From Actinomadura terrae (GTDB taxonomy: Bacteria > Actinomycetota > Actinomycetes > Streptosporangiales > Streptosporangiaceae): DNA of 64,000 nt. Below are positions 30,156 through 40,441 of this stretch, in pieces (positions within the stretch are counted from its first letter, which is position 1; the number at the start of each line of letters is the position of its first letter). The stretch spans positions 930,001 to 994,000 of the forward strand of contig NZ_JAICDG010000001.1 in NCBI RefSeq assembly GCF_022751215.1, written 5' to 3'. Position numbers and translations under genes: made by a program. Under the pieces are notes generated by a model that was not told the origin of the DNA, ran no database searches, and saw only the letters and a program-made list of their open reading frames with translations.

Positions 30156-30213
30156 CCAAGCTTTCCGACCTGCGCGCCTCCCCTCGACCGCTTCACGGCG
30201 GCGGGGGTTTTTT
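30135..30213 (+). promoter_or_regulatory. ilvB transcription attenuator
   Basis: Competing helices: CTTGGTC (30135-30141) with GACCAAG (30154-30160), against GGCGCGCAGG (30142-30151) with CCTGCGCGCC (30169-30178); they interleave and cannot both form easily. A terminator hairpin (CCCCTCG-A-CCG, loop, CGG-CGG-C-GGGG) follows from about 30180 and ends in six T (30208-30213). Confidence 0.8.
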
Positions 30214-30258
30214 GTTGCCCGGCGAGCCCACACTCCTCTCCCCAAGGAAACGCAGATC

Positions 30259-32007
30259 ATGACGACCGAACAGATGACGGGAGCCCAGGCGCTGGTCCGC
30301 GCCCTGGAGAACGTCGGCGTCGACACCGTGTTCGGCATTCCGGGCGGCGCGATCCTCCCGGCCTACGACCCGCTCTACGACTCCGGCAAGCTGCGCCACA
30401 TCCTCGTCCGGCACGAGCAGGGCGCCGGCCACGCGGCCCAGGGCTACGCGATGGTCACCGGCCGGGTCGGGGTGTGCATGGCCACCAGCGGGCCCGGCGC
30501 GACGAACCTCGTCACCGCGATCTCCGACGCCTACATGGACTCGGTGCCGATCGTGGCGATCACCGGCCAGGTCGCCTCGTCCCTCATCGGGACCGACGGC
30601 TTCCAGGAGGCCGACATCGCCGGGATCACGATGCCGATCACCAAGCACAACTTCCTGGTGACGCGGGCCGACGAGATCGCGCGCACGGTCGCCGAGGCGT
30701 TCCACATCGCCGGGACGGGCCGTCCCGGGCCGGTGCTGGTCGACATCGCCAAGGACGCGCTCCAGGCCATGGTCGAGTTCGAGTGGCCCGTCCAGCTCCA
30801 GCTCCCCGGGTACCGTCCCGTCACCCGGCCGCACTCCAAGCAGGTCCGCGAGGCGGCACGGCTGATCAGCGCGGCGAAGCGGCCGGTGCTGTACGTCGGC
30901 GGCGGCGTGCTGAAGGCCGGGGCGTCGGCCGAGCTGCGGGTGCTCGCCGAGCTGACCGGCGCGCCCGTCGTCACCACGCTCATGGCCAAGGGCGCGCTGC
31001 CCGACAGCCACCCGCTGCACATGGGCATGCCGGGCATGCACGGCGCGGTCGGCGCGGTCGGCGCGCTCCAGCGCGCGGACCTGCTGGTCACCCTCGGCGC
31101 CCGCTTCGACGACCGGGTCACCGGCAAGCTGGACGGCTTCGCCCCCGGCGCGAAGGTCGTGCACGCCGACATCGACCCGGCCGAGATCTCCAAGAACCGG
31201 CACGCGGACGTCCCGATCGTCGGGGACGCGCGCGAGGTCATCGCCGACCTGATCGTCGCCGTCCAGAACGAGCACGCGGCCGGGCACAAGGGCGACTACG
31301 AGGACTGGTGGCGGCAGCTCAACGCCTGGCGCGACACCTACCCGCTGGGCTACGACACGCCCGCGGACGGGTCGCTGTCGCCGCAGTACGTCATCGAGCG
31401 GATCGGCGAGCTGGCCGGGCCCGACGCGTACTACGTCGCGGGCGTCGGCCAGCACCAGATGTGGGCCGCGCAGTTCATCAAGTACGAGCGCCCGGGCGCG
31501 TTCCTGAACTCCGGCGGCGCCGGGACGATGGGCTACGCGGTCCCTGCGGCGATGGGCGCCAAGGTCGGCGCGCCCGACACGCAGGTGTGGGCGATCGACG
31601 GCGACGGCTGCTTCCAGATGACCAACCAGGAGCTCGCGACCTGCGCGATCGAGGGGATCCCGGTCAAGATCGCCGTGATCAACAACGGTAACCTCGGCAT
31701 GGTCCGGCAGTGGCAGACGCTGTTCTACGACGGGCGCTACTCCAACACCAACCTGCACTCCGCCAAGCGCATCCCCGACTTCGTCAAGCTCGCGGAGGCC
31801 TACGGCTGCGTGGGGCTGCGCTGCGACAAGGCCGAGGACGTCGACTCCGTCATCGCCAAGGCCATGGAGATCAACGACGCGCCCGTCGTCATCGACTTCG
31901 TCGTCCACCAGGACGCGATGGTCTGGCCGATGGTGGCCGCCGGCACCACCAACGACGACATCAAGATCGCGCGTGACATGGCCCCCGACTGGGAGAACGG
32001 AGACTGA
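30259..32007 (+). CDS. ilvB: Acetolactate synthase large subunit
   Basis: A 582-residue ThDP enzyme that joins two pyruvates to acetolactate, or pyruvate and 2-oxobutyrate to acetohydroxybutyrate. ThDP-activating Glu53 lies in [16 protein letters not shown]; the ThDP/Mg motif [22 protein letters not shown]...INN is complete; [17 protein letters not shown] and the FAD-binding middle domain fit. ATG 30259 follows AAGGAAA. First structural gene of ilvBNC, behind the attenuator; ilvN begins six bases after its stop. Confidence 0.97.
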   Translation: MTTEQMTGAQALVRALENVGVDTVFGIPGGAILPAYDPLYDSGKLRHILVRHEQGAGHAAQGYAMVTGRVGVCMATSGPGATNLVTAISDAYMDSVPIVAITGQVASSLIGTDGFQEADIAGITMPITKHNFLVTRADEIARTVAEAFHIAGTGRPGPVLVDIAKDALQAMVEFEWPVQLQLPGYRPVTRPHSKQVREAARLISAAKRPVLYVGGGVLKAGASAELRVLAELTGAPVVTTLMAKGALPDSHPLHMGMPGMHGAVGAVGALQRADLLVTLGARFDDRVTGKLDGFAPGAKVVHADIDPAEISKNRHADVPIVGDAREVIADLIVAVQNEHAAGHKGDYEDWWRQLNAWRDTYPLGYDTPADGSLSPQYVIERIGELAGPDAYYVAGVGQHQMWAAQFIKYERPGAFLNSGGAGTMGYAVPAAMGAKVGAPDTQVWAIDGDGCFQMTNQELATCAIEGIPVKIAVINNGNLGMVRQWQTLFYDGRYSNTNLHSAKRIPDFVKLAEAYGCVGLRCDKAEDVDSVIAKAMEINDAPVVIDFVVHQDAMVWPMVAAGTTNDDIKIARDMAPDWENGD

Positions 32008-32012
32008 CCCCG

Positions 32013-32537
32013 ATGAGCCTGCACACCCTCTCGGTGCTGGTGGAGAACAAGCCCGGGATTCTCGCGCGGGTCGCGGCGCTGTTCTCCCGGCGCGGCTTCA
32101 ACATCGAGTCGCTCGCGGTCGGCACCACCGAGCACCCCGACATCTCCCGCATGACGATCGTCGTGAACGTGGAGGACCTGCCGCTGGAACAGGTCACCAA
32201 GCAGCTGAACAAGCTGATCAACGTCCTGAAGATCGTCGAGCTGGACCGCTCGGCGTCGGTCCAGCGGGAGCTGGTGCTGGTCAAGGTCCGCGCGGACGCC
32301 GAGACGCGGTCCCAGGTCCTGGAGACGGTCCAGCTGTTCCGTGCCAAGGTGGTGGACGTCGCGCCGGACGCCGTCACGATCGAGGTCACCGGCAACCGCG
32401 ACAAGCTCGACGCCTTCATCCGCGTGCTGGAGCCGTTCGGCATCAAGGAGATGGTCCAGTCGGGCATGGTGGCCATCGGCCGCGGCGCCCGGTCCATCAC
32501 CGACCGCTCGCTGCGGGCCATCGAGCGCAGCGCGTGA
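32013..32537 (+). CDS. ilvN: Acetolactate synthase small (regulatory) subunit
   Basis: A 174-residue subunit that stimulates IlvB and confers valine feedback inhibition. An ACT domain opens the protein (LSVLVENKPGILARVAALFSRRGFNIESLAVG), followed by the C-terminal activation domain (ELVLVKVRADAETRSQVLETVQLFRAKVVDV). GGAG precedes the ATG. Also called ilvH in some genomes. Confidence 0.96.
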   Translation: MSLHTLSVLVENKPGILARVAALFSRRGFNIESLAVGTTEHPDISRMTIVVNVEDLPLEQVTKQLNKLINVLKIVELDRSASVQRELVLVKVRADAETRSQVLETVQLFRAKVVDVAPDAVTIEVTGNRDKLDAFIRVLEPFGIKEMVQSGMVAIGRGARSITDRSLRAIERSA

Positions 32538-32610
32538 CCCCGCGCGCAGCGCATGACCTCGCGGGTGACCCCGTGCGCGCCCGCGTGCTCGACCGCGTGA
32601 TTTCACATGA

Positions 32611-33630
<1,020 letters not shown>

Positions 33631-33659
33631 GTCCGCTCCGATCTTGAGTTCGCTCTGAT

Positions 33660-33693
33660 CCGCCCCCGGAGACGCACGGCGCTCCGGGGGCGG
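33660..33693. terminator. Terminator after ilvC
   Basis: A perfect 12-bp stem, CCGCCCCCGGAG (33660-33671) and CTCCGGGGGCGG (33682-33693), between ilvC and the opposed next gene; usable from both sides. Confidence 0.8.
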
Positions 33694-33700
33694 TTCGCGT

Positions 33701-34531
33701 TCAGCGCAGGAGGCGGCGCAGGACGCGGGTGTGCAGGGGGAGGCGGCGCGTGCGCGCGGTGACCAGCAGCGCCAGGTGGCCGCCCTTGGTGAAGTAGAGC
33801 GTGGCCTCCTTCGGCTCGCCGCCTTCCTGGGGGGCGTTCTCGATCGCCCTGCGCTGCGGGACGGGCTTGAAGCGGGGCGCGCGCACCGAGCCGAACCGCG
33901 CGTCCCGGGTCACGCCCAGGGCCGTGACGGTCACGTGCACGTCCCAGCGTCCAGGGGCGAGGACGGCGGGGTCGACGAACGACTCGAACCCGCCCGAGCC
34001 CGGCTCGCGGTGCTCGGCGGGGAAGCCGTGCTCCCGGCCGGAGGTCCGCTCGCGCAGGACCACGTCCACGGCCGTCCGGTGCGTCTCGACGCGTTGCAGG
34101 ACCGCCTCGCCGCGCAGGCGCACCCGCTTGCCCTGCCAGCACGCGGCGTCGAGCCGGTGGTCGACGCCGACCTCGCCGGTGATGTCGGCGTCCTGCCGGG
34201 AGACGCCGCGCAGGTAGGGGTAGAGCGCGTAGACGCGGCCGCCGACCACGACGGCGCCCGCGGGGCTGCCCTCCGCCTCGTCCCGGATGAGGCGTTCGAG
34301 CTCCTCGCGCAGGCCGTGCTGGATGCAGAACGCGCGAAGCCGCACGGACGCGGGCAGCGCGGCGCGCGCGGCGTCGCTCAGCCCCTCCTCGCCGAGGACG
34401 TGCCGGGTGCCCTCGACCAACCGGTCCCGCTGGACCCGGTCGAGATCCAGGTAGCGGTGGTCGTAGACGCGCAGGACGTCGCGCAGGACGCTGATCGTGC
34501 TGTCCGAGGTCATCGTGCTGTCCGAGGTCAC
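33701..34531 (-). CDS. Unrecognised soluble protein with beta-sandwich-like C-terminal half
   Basis: About 276 residues from GTG 34531. The N-terminal part is helical and charged (LRDVLRVYDHRYLDLDRVQRDRL); the rest is rich in short beta strands (GKRVRLRGEAVL, HRTAVDVVLRER, RWDVHVTVTALGV), similar in texture to accessory beta domains attached to bacterial glycosyltransferases, but no family is certain. No signal peptide or membrane helix. The first 12 codons are a perfect 18-bp duplication that creates two start possibilities, GTG 34531 (with GGGGAGAG just upstream) and ATG 34513. Confidence 0.7.
   Translation of the reverse strand: MTSDSTMTSDSTISVLRDVLRVYDHRYLDLDRVQRDRLVEGTRHVLGEEGLSDAARAALPASVRLRAFCIQHGLREELERLIRDEAEGSPAGAVVVGGRVYALYPYLRGVSRQDADITGEVGVDHRLDAACWQGKRVRLRGEAVLQRVETHRTAVDVVLRERTSGREHGFPAEHREPGSGGFESFVDPAVLAPGRWDVHVTVTALGVTRDARFGSVRAPRFKPVPQRRAIENAPQEGGEPKEATLYFTKGGHLALLVTARTRRLPLHTRVLRRLLR
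34494..34529. repeat. Perfect 18-bp tandem duplication at a gene start
   Basis: ATCGTGCTGTCCGAGGTC occurs twice head to tail (34494-34511, 34512-34529). On the minus strand it encodes repeated TSDST with a start codon in each unit. Confidence 0.85.
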
Positions 34532-34622
34532 GGCTCTCCCCCCATGGTCGTTCGCTCCGGTTACGGTAAGGCTCACCGTGATCGCGGGCGGTGAAATCGG
34601 GGGAGCGTGTCCTCGTGGTTGC

Positions 34623-34667
34623 ATACTCGGTATTGCCAGCGACATACGCGGTATGCATACTTGGTAG
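34623..34667. promoter_or_regulatory. PadR operator: three ATAC-N3-GTA(T/G) sites
   Basis: ATACTCGGTAT (34623-34633), ATACGCGGTAT (34644-34654) and ATACTTGGTAG (34657-34667) lie directly before the PadR ATG at 34670. Sites 1 and 2 are 21 bp apart, two helical turns; sites 2 and 3 share a perfect GTATGCATAC palindrome (34651-34660). Almost certainly the autoregulatory operator. Confidence 0.75.
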
Positions 34668-34669
34668 GT

Positions 34670-35266
34670 ATGTCGATCCGTCATGGGCTGCTGGCGCTGC
34701 TGGCGCGGGGCCCCCGCTACGGCTACCAGCTGCGAGCCGAGTTCGAGACCTCCACCGGGGCCACCTGGCCGCTCAACATCGGGCAGGTGTACTCGACGCT
34801 GTCCCGCCTCGAACGGGACGAGATGGTCACCCGGGTCGGCGCCGACGACGAGGGGCGGTTCGTCTACCGGATCACCCCGGCGGGCGAGCGGGACGTGCTG
34901 CGCTGGTTCGCCACCCCGATCGCCCGCGCCGACCGCCCCCGCGACGAGCTGGCGATCAAGCTCGCGATGGCCGTCACCACGCCCGGCGTCGACGTCCGGC
35001 AGGTCGTGCAGACCCAGCGCACCGCGTCGCTGCGCGCCCTCCAGGACCTCACCCGCCTGAAGGCCGAGGCGCCCCGCGAGCCCGCCGACCAGGGGGACAC
35101 TGCGTGGCGGCTCGTCCTGGAGTCCATGATCTTCCAGACCGAGGCGGAGGTGCGCTGGCTCGACCACTGCGAGAGCTTCGTCGCGCGGGCGCTGCCCGCC
35201 GCCCCGCCCGCCGCCGGCGGTGGCCTGGAGGACGCTCCGTCCGGCAGCGAGGAGGCCCGCCGATGA
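34670..35266 (+). CDS. PadR-family transcriptional regulator
   Basis: A 198-residue PadR repressor. Winged helix: MSIRHGLLALLARGPRYGYQLRAEFE...WPLNIGQVYSTLSRLERDEMVTR, with the wing GRFVYRITPAGERDVL; the second half is the helical PadR_C dimer domain. ATG 34670 is the family start; an upstream in-frame start would run through the operator. Its TGA overlaps the ABC ATPase ATG, so regulator and transporter are one operon, as is common for drug- or peptide-responsive PadR systems. Confidence 0.92.
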   Translation: MSIRHGLLALLARGPRYGYQLRAEFETSTGATWPLNIGQVYSTLSRLERDEMVTRVGADDEGRFVYRITPAGERDVLRWFATPIARADRPRDELAIKLAMAVTTPGVDVRQVVQTQRTASLRALQDLTRLKAEAPREPADQGDTAWRLVLESMIFQTEAEVRWLDHCESFVARALPAAPPAAGGGLEDAPSGSEEARR

Positions 35267-35979
35267 GCGTGCTGACGATGACGTCGGTCTCCCGCGACCA
35301 CGGCGCGGGCGCGGGCCTCGTGCACGCCCTGTCCGAGGTCAGCCTGGACGTCGAGGCCGGCGAGTTCGTCGCCGTGATGGGGCCGTCCGGGTCGGGCAAG
35401 TCGACGCTGCTGACGCTCGCGGGCGGGCTCGACACCCCCACCTCCGGGCAGGTCGTGGTCGAGGGCGCCGACCTCGGCGCGATGGGCGCGGCCGGGCGCT
35501 CGGCGCTGCGTCGCCGCAGCGTCGGCTACGTGTTCCAGGACCTCAACCTCATCCCGAGCCTCACCGCCGCCGAGAACGTGATGCTGCCGCGCGAGCTGGA
35601 CGGCGTCCGCGCCAGGCGGGCGCGCCGCGAGGCCGGGCAGGCGCTCCAGGAGGTCGGCGTGGCCGACCTCGCCGACCGGTACCCCGACGAGATGTCCGGC
35701 GGCCAGCAGCAGCGGGTCGCGATCGCCCGCGCGCTGGTCGGCGACCGGCGGCTCGTCCTCGCCGACGAGCCGACCGGCGCCCTCGACAGCCACACCGGCG
35801 AGGACGTCATGCGCATGCTGCGCGCCCGCTGCGACGCGGGCGCCGCCTGCCTGATGGTCACGCACGAGTCCCGGCACGCCGCCTGGGCCGACCGCGTCGT
35901 GTTCCTGCGCGACGGGCGCGTCGTGGACGCCACGCCCGGCCGTCCCGGCCCCGAGACGCTGCTCCAGGACGCCCAGTGA
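35263..35979 (+). CDS. ABC transporter ATP-binding protein (MacB/LolD type)
   Basis: A 238-residue ATPase: Walker A GPSGSGKST (43-51), Q-loop VFQDLNLIPSL, signature MSGGQQQRVAIARAL, Walker B LVLADEPTGALDS, H-loop MVTHES. This is the FtsE/LolD/MacB class that drives mechanotransmission with an FtsX-like permease. It overlaps PadR at its start and the permease at its end (GTGA). Confidence 0.94.
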   Translation: MSVLTMTSVSRDHGAGAGLVHALSEVSLDVEAGEFVAVMGPSGSGKSTLLTLAGGLDTPTSGQVVVEGADLGAMGAAGRSALRRRSVGYVFQDLNLIPSLTAAENVMLPRELDGVRARRARREAGQALQEVGVADLADRYPDEMSGGQQQRVAIARALVGDRRLVLADEPTGALDSHTGEDVMRMLRARCDAGAACLMVTHESRHAAWADRVVFLRDGRVVDATPGRPGPETLLQDAQ

Positions 35980-38597
35980 AGGGCTACCTGCCCGTCCTGC
36001 GCATGGCGCGGCGGGACGCGCTGCGCGCCAAGGGGCGCACCACCCTTGTCACCTGCATGATCGGGCTGCCCGTCGCGGTCATCGTGGCGGTCGCCGTGCT
36101 GGTCCCGACCATGAAGTGGTCGCAGCGGGAGGCGCTGCCCTACGAGCTCGGCCGGGCCGACGCCCGGTTCAGCGGCACCGGGCACGCCGCGATCAAACAG
36201 GACCCGCTGGAGCCCGAGATCGGCTTCCCCGTCGATTCGCGCGCGCCCGAGGGCGCCCCCTGGACCACCGAGGAGGTCACCCGGCGGGTCAAGGACGTGT
36301 ACGGGCCGGGCGCCCGCGTCCAGCCCCTCGGCCGGGGCCGGATCGTGGCGCTGCGGACGTCGCGCGGCTACCGCGAGGCCGAGCTCATCGAGTTGGACGT
36401 CCGCGACCCCATGACCCGGGGGATGTACGACGTCACCAAGGGCCGGGCCCCCGCCACGCCGGGCGAGATCGCCCTGGCGCCCTCGCTGGCCGGACGGGAG
36501 TTCCCGGTCGGGGCCACCGCGCAGGTCGGCCGCGACGGCGCCACCAAGCGCGTCGTCGGCTACGTCCGGGACCCGCGCCACCCCGACGACGCGGTCGCGC
36601 TCGGCCTGCCCGGCGCGCTCCCCGGCAGTGCGCCGGGGGCGTCGCTGGAGTGGCTGGTCAGCGCCGGCCGCCCGGTCACCTGGGCCGACGTCGGCGAGTT
36701 CAACAAGACCGGCCTCGGCGTGCTGTCCCGCGAGGTGGTGCGCCACCCGCCGTCCGTCCCCTCCACCGCGGGCGGCACGCTCTCCAACCGGACCGGCGCG
36801 TGGGTGGCGATCACCGCCATGGTCGTCGCGATGATCGTCCTGGAGATCGTGCTGCTGGCCGGGCCCGCGTTCGCCGTCGGGATCCGCCGGCAGCGGCGCA
36901 TGCTCGCGCTGGTCGCGGTGGCGGGCGGCGGGGCACGGCACCTGCGCGCCGTCGTGCTCGCGAGCGGCCTGGTGATCGGGGCCGCCGCCGCCCTGGCCGG
37001 GGCGGCGCTCGGGATCGCCGGCGCGGCCGTCGCCAAACCCGCCGCCCGGGCCATGACGCACACGGTGATGGGCCCGCTGGAGATCCCGTGGACGCCGATC
37101 GCGCTGACGATGGCGCTCGGCGCGGGCAGCGGCCTCCTCGCCGCGTACGTGCCCGCCCGCCAGGCCGCCCGGATGGACGTCGTCGCCGCGCTGGCCGGAC
37201 GCCGGGACCGGGCCCCGGCCCGCCGGGGCTGGCCGATCGCGGGCGGAGTGGTGGTCGGTGGCGGCGTCGTGCTGTGCCTGGCCGGTGCGAGCGCCCTGCG
37301 CGAGTTCGGCCCCGCGTTCGGCGCGGTCTGCATCGTCGTCGGCCTCGTCATGGCGGCCCCGTGGCTGGTGGGCACCGCCGGGCGGATCGCCGGCCGGCTG
37401 CCGGTGCCGCTGCGCCTCGCCGTCCGGGACGGCGCGCGCAACCGCGGCCGGTCCGCGCCCGTCGTCGCCGCGATCATGGCGGCGGTGGCCGGGATCACCG
37501 CGCTCGCCATCGCCAACGCCAGCGACCTGCGCCAGCAGCGCGTCGAGTACCTGGCGCAGATGCCGACCGGCTCGGCGCTCATCCGTCCCCCGCTCGACAG
37601 GACGGACGACGTGCGCCGCGCCGTCACGCGGGAGCTCGCCGGCGTGCCCGTCCTCGACGTGCGGGTCCTGCCGGGGGACAACTCGATCTGCCCGGGCGGG
37701 GAGACCGCCGACTGCCCCTCGGTGGAGTTCAGCTCGAAGAGCGCCAAGCGCTCGCCCCGCATGTTCTACCTCGACGGCGTCGTCGGCGGCGCGCGCGAGG
37801 CGCGGCTGCTGCTCGGGCACGACGACCCCGCCGTCGCCCGCGCGCTCGCCGAGGGCAAGGTCGTGCTGTTCGGCGCCAGGCAGCCCGCCGACGGCATGAC
37901 GACCGTCACCGTCTCGGTGCGGAAGGACGACCGCAAGCACACGGTCAGGAAGGTGCGGCTGCCCGCCGTGGGCGTCGCGACCGACCCGCACGTCCCCGCG
38001 CTGGTGCCGCCGTCGCTCGCCCCGAAGGTCGGCGTGCCCGCCCGGGTCGAGGGGTTCGGCGTCGACCGCGCCGACCACCGGATCGGCAAGCCGGAGGAGG
38101 GGCGGCTGCGGGAGGTCGTCGCCGGCTTCAGCGATCGCGGCCGGGAGGGCGGGGTCTACGTCGAGCGCGGCTTCACCCGCTCCGACACCGGCCTCATGCT
38201 GGTGCTCGCGGTGGCGGGCGCCGCGCTGGCGCTCGGCGGCTCGCTGATCGCCACCGGCCTGTCGGCCGCCGACTCCCGGCCCGACCTCGCCACGCTCGCC
38301 GCGATCGGCGCCCGGCCCCGCACCCGCCGGCTGCTGATGATGGGCCAGGCGGGGTTCGTCGCCTCGCTCGGCTGCTGGCTCGGGCTCGCGGCGGGCTTCG
38401 TCCCGGGCGTCGCCGTGGCGCGCCCCCTCACGGAGGAGCCGTCGGGCGGGGGGAACCTCACCCCCCACGGGGTGATCGTCGACATCCCCTGGGGAGTCCT
38501 CCTGCTCATCGGCGTGGTCGTCCCGCTGGTGGCCATGGCCGCGGCCGGGCTGCTGTCCCGCAGCCGCCTCCCGATGTCGCAACGGGTGGCGGGCTGA
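35976..38597 (+). CDS. FtsX-like ABC transporter permease
   Basis: An 873-residue permease with two FtsX blocks. A first helix near 15-45 (TTLVTCMIGLPVAVIVAVAVLV) is followed by a large extracytoplasmic domain, a cluster of helices (about 270-430), a second extracytoplasmic domain (about 510-730) and three closing helices. GTG start overlaps the ATPase stop. Such transporters do not move small ions but export or extract peptides, lipids or antibiotics, or relay signals. With the PadR gene it forms one inducible unit. Confidence 0.9.
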   Translation: MKGYLPVLRMARRDALRAKGRTTLVTCMIGLPVAVIVAVAVLVPTMKWSQREALPYELGRADARFSGTGHAAIKQDPLEPEIGFPVDSRAPEGAPWTTEEVTRRVKDVYGPGARVQPLGRGRIVALRTSRGYREAELIELDVRDPMTRGMYDVTKGRAPATPGEIALAPSLAGREFPVGATAQVGRDGATKRVVGYVRDPRHPDDAVALGLPGALPGSAPGASLEWLVSAGRPVTWADVGEFNKTGLGVLSREVVRHPPSVPSTAGGTLSNRTGAWVAITAMVVAMIVLEIVLLAGPAFAVGIRRQRRMLALVAVAGGGARHLRAVVLASGLVIGAAAALAGAALGIAGAAVAKPAARAMTHTVMGPLEIPWTPIALTMALGAGSGLLAAYVPARQAARMDVVAALAGRRDRAPARRGWPIAGGVVVGGGVVLCLAGASALREFGPAFGAVCIVVGLVMAAPWLVGTAGRIAGRLPVPLRLAVRDGARNRGRSAPVVAAIMAAVAGITALAIANASDLRQQRVEYLAQMPTGSALIRPPLDRTDDVRRAVTRELAGVPVLDVRVLPGDNSICPGGETADCPSVEFSSKSAKRSPRMFYLDGVVGGAREARLLLGHDDPAVARALAEGKVVLFGARQPADGMTTVTVSVRKDDRKHTVRKVRLPAVGVATDPHVPALVPPSLAPKVGVPARVEGFGVDRADHRIGKPEEGRLREVVAGFSDRGREGGVYVERGFTRSDTGLMLVLAVAGAALALGGSLIATGLSAADSRPDLATLAAIGARPRTRRLLMMGQAGFVASLGCWLGLAAGFVPGVAVARPLTEEPSGGGNLTPHGVIVDIPWGVLLLIGVVVPLVAMAAAGLLSRSRLPMSQRVAG

Positions 38598-38802
38598 CCG
38601 CACCGCGCCGGCACGCGCGCCCCGCTCCCGGCGGGCCGACACCCCGATCGCGGTTGCCGGCTCCCGGGGCGGGCATCGGTCATCGTGGGGACGAGGGCGC
38701 CCCGCGTGCGACGGGCCGTCGGGAGGTGTTCGTGGGGATCGTCGCGGCCGGTCGCGGCGGGCGACAACCCGCCGGGAGTCAACGCGGGGGGCGGGCGGCT
38801 GG

Positions 38803-38808
38803 TAGCGT
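38803..38808 (+). promoter_or_regulatory. -10 box of the DUF2079 gene (leaderless)
   Basis: TAGCGT lies seven bases before GTG 38816. Confidence 0.45.
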
Positions 38809-38815
38809 CCGGCGC

Positions 38816-40441
38816 GTGGCTGAGGCGGTTGTGGTGGAGGGGCACGTGGACGAGGCCCCGACCGGCCGCGCTGGGGGGACGCGGCTGCGGCGCCGGCGCG
38901 CCGCGCTCTGGGCGCTGGTCGCGGCGTGCGCCGCGGTCTACGCGTCCTACTCGCTGCTGCGCCTGCGCGCGTTCCGGGCGAGCAGCTACGACCTGGTCAT
39001 CTTCGATCAGGCGATCCGCTCCTACAGCCGCTTCGAGCTGCCGGTCGCGATGGTCAAGGGCGTGCACAACGGCTTCGGGCCGCACTTCGCGATCCTCGGC
39101 GACCACTTCTCGCCCGTCCTCGCGCTGCTGGCGCCGCTGTACTGGATCCACGACGGGCCAGGGACGCTGCTGGTCGCGCAGGCCGTGCTGTTCGCGCTCG
39201 CGATCGTCCCGATCTGGCGGTACACCCAGCGCCGGTTCGGCGCGGCCGCCGCCTACTGCGCGGGCGCCGCCTACGCGCTGTCGTGGCCGGTCGCCGAGGC
39301 CCTCGCGTTCGACTTCCACGAGGTCGCGTTCGTGCCGGTGCTGTCGGCGCTCATGGTGGAGCGCTACGACGCCGGGCGGCGGGGCTGGGCCGCGGCCGCC
39401 GCGCTCAGCCTGCTCCTGGTCAAGGAGGACATGGGGCTGCTGCTGGTCGGCTTCGGCTTCTTCCTGCTCACCCGGCACGACACCGGGCACGGCGCGGAGT
39501 CCCCGGCGGGACGGCGGCGCGAGGCGGAGGAGAGCGACGGCACCGACACCGCCGCCGACACCGACGAAGCCGGGCGCTCCGGGCACGGCGGGTGGCTGCC
39601 GCGCGGCGACCGGCGGGCCGGGCTCGCCTACATCGTGGGCGGCCTGGTCGCGACCTGGGTGAGCTCCCGGCTGATCATCGCGGTCTTCGGCGGCGACAAC
39701 GACTACTACTGGGCCTACGGCTCGCTCGGCCCCGACCTGCCGCACGCCGCCGTCCACGCGCTCACCAACCCGTGGGACGTGCTGGCCGTCCTCGGCACGC
39801 CCCCGCACAAGCTCGGCACGATGGCGCTGCTCGTGCTGCCGCTGCTGCTGCTCCCGCTGGCCTCGCCGCTGACGCTGACCGTGCTGCCGCTGCTCGCCGA
39901 GCGGATGCTCGCCAGCCGGTTCGGCAACTGGTGGGAGCCGCACTACCACTACAACGCGTTCATCATCGCGGTCCTGGTCATGGCGTCGGTGGACGGCGCG
40001 GCGCGGCTGCGGCGCAGGGCCGGGCCGCGGGTGCGCGCGCGGCTGCCCGCCGTGCTCCCGGCGTCGGCGATGCTGACGGCGGCCGTCGTGTGCGTGCCGT
40101 TCTTCGCCTTCGTCCACCTGGCCGACTCGGCGCTGTGGCGGCGCAACGACCGGGCCCGCGCCGCCGCGTCGGCCGCGGCCCGGATTCCGGACGGCGCGCT
40201 CGTCGAGTCCGCCAACGCGATCGGGCCCGCGCTGTCGCCGCGCGCCCGCGTCCTGCTGTGGGACGGGCAGCCGCGCCGGGCGCCCTGGGTGATCGCCGAC
40301 GTGGAGCGGCTGGAGTTCCCGTTCCGGACCGTGGCCGAGCAGCGCCGCCGGGTCGAGTCGCTGCTCGCCGGCGGCTACCGGGAGGTCTACCGCGCGGACG
40401 GCTACATCGTCCTGCACCGCCCCGGCGCCGACCCCTGGTGA
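38816..40441 (+). CDS. DUF2079 polytopic membrane protein
   Basis: A 541-residue protein with about ten hydrophobic helices. The motif YDLVIFDQAIRSYSRFELPVAMVKGVHNGFGPHFAILGDHFSPVLALLAPLY is the DUF2079 signature; it resembles the acidic first loop and HFS/P motif of GT-C glycosyltransferases, so lipid-linked sugar transfer at the membrane is a reasonable guess. A 40-residue charged loop (about 220-262, rich in Asp/Glu/Arg/Thr) interrupts the helices. A soluble domain ends the chain. Confidence 0.85.
   Translation: MAEAVVVEGHVDEAPTGRAGGTRLRRRRAALWALVAACAAVYASYSLLRLRAFRASSYDLVIFDQAIRSYSRFELPVAMVKGVHNGFGPHFAILGDHFSPVLALLAPLYWIHDGPGTLLVAQAVLFALAIVPIWRYTQRRFGAAAAYCAGAAYALSWPVAEALAFDFHEVAFVPVLSALMVERYDAGRRGWAAAAALSLLLVKEDMGLLLVGFGFFLLTRHDTGHGAESPAGRRREAEESDGTDTAADTDEAGRSGHGGWLPRGDRRAGLAYIVGGLVATWVSSRLIIAVFGGDNDYYWAYGSLGPDLPHAAVHALTNPWDVLAVLGTPPHKLGTMALLVLPLLLLPLASPLTLTVLPLLAERMLASRFGNWWEPHYHYNAFIIAVLVMASVDGAARLRRRAGPRVRARLPAVLPASAMLTAAVVCVPFFAFVHLADSALWRRNDRARAAASAAARIPDGALVESANAIGPALSPRARVLLWDGQPRRAPWVIADVERLEFPFRTVAEQRRRVESLLAGGYREVYRADGYIVLHRPGADPW

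Noticed and set aside
36116..38815. Long open frame continuing upstream of the DUF2079 gene
   Set aside because: The upstream part is an out-of-frame reading of the FtsX permease; DUF2079 similarity begins at GTG 38816, right after a -10 box.
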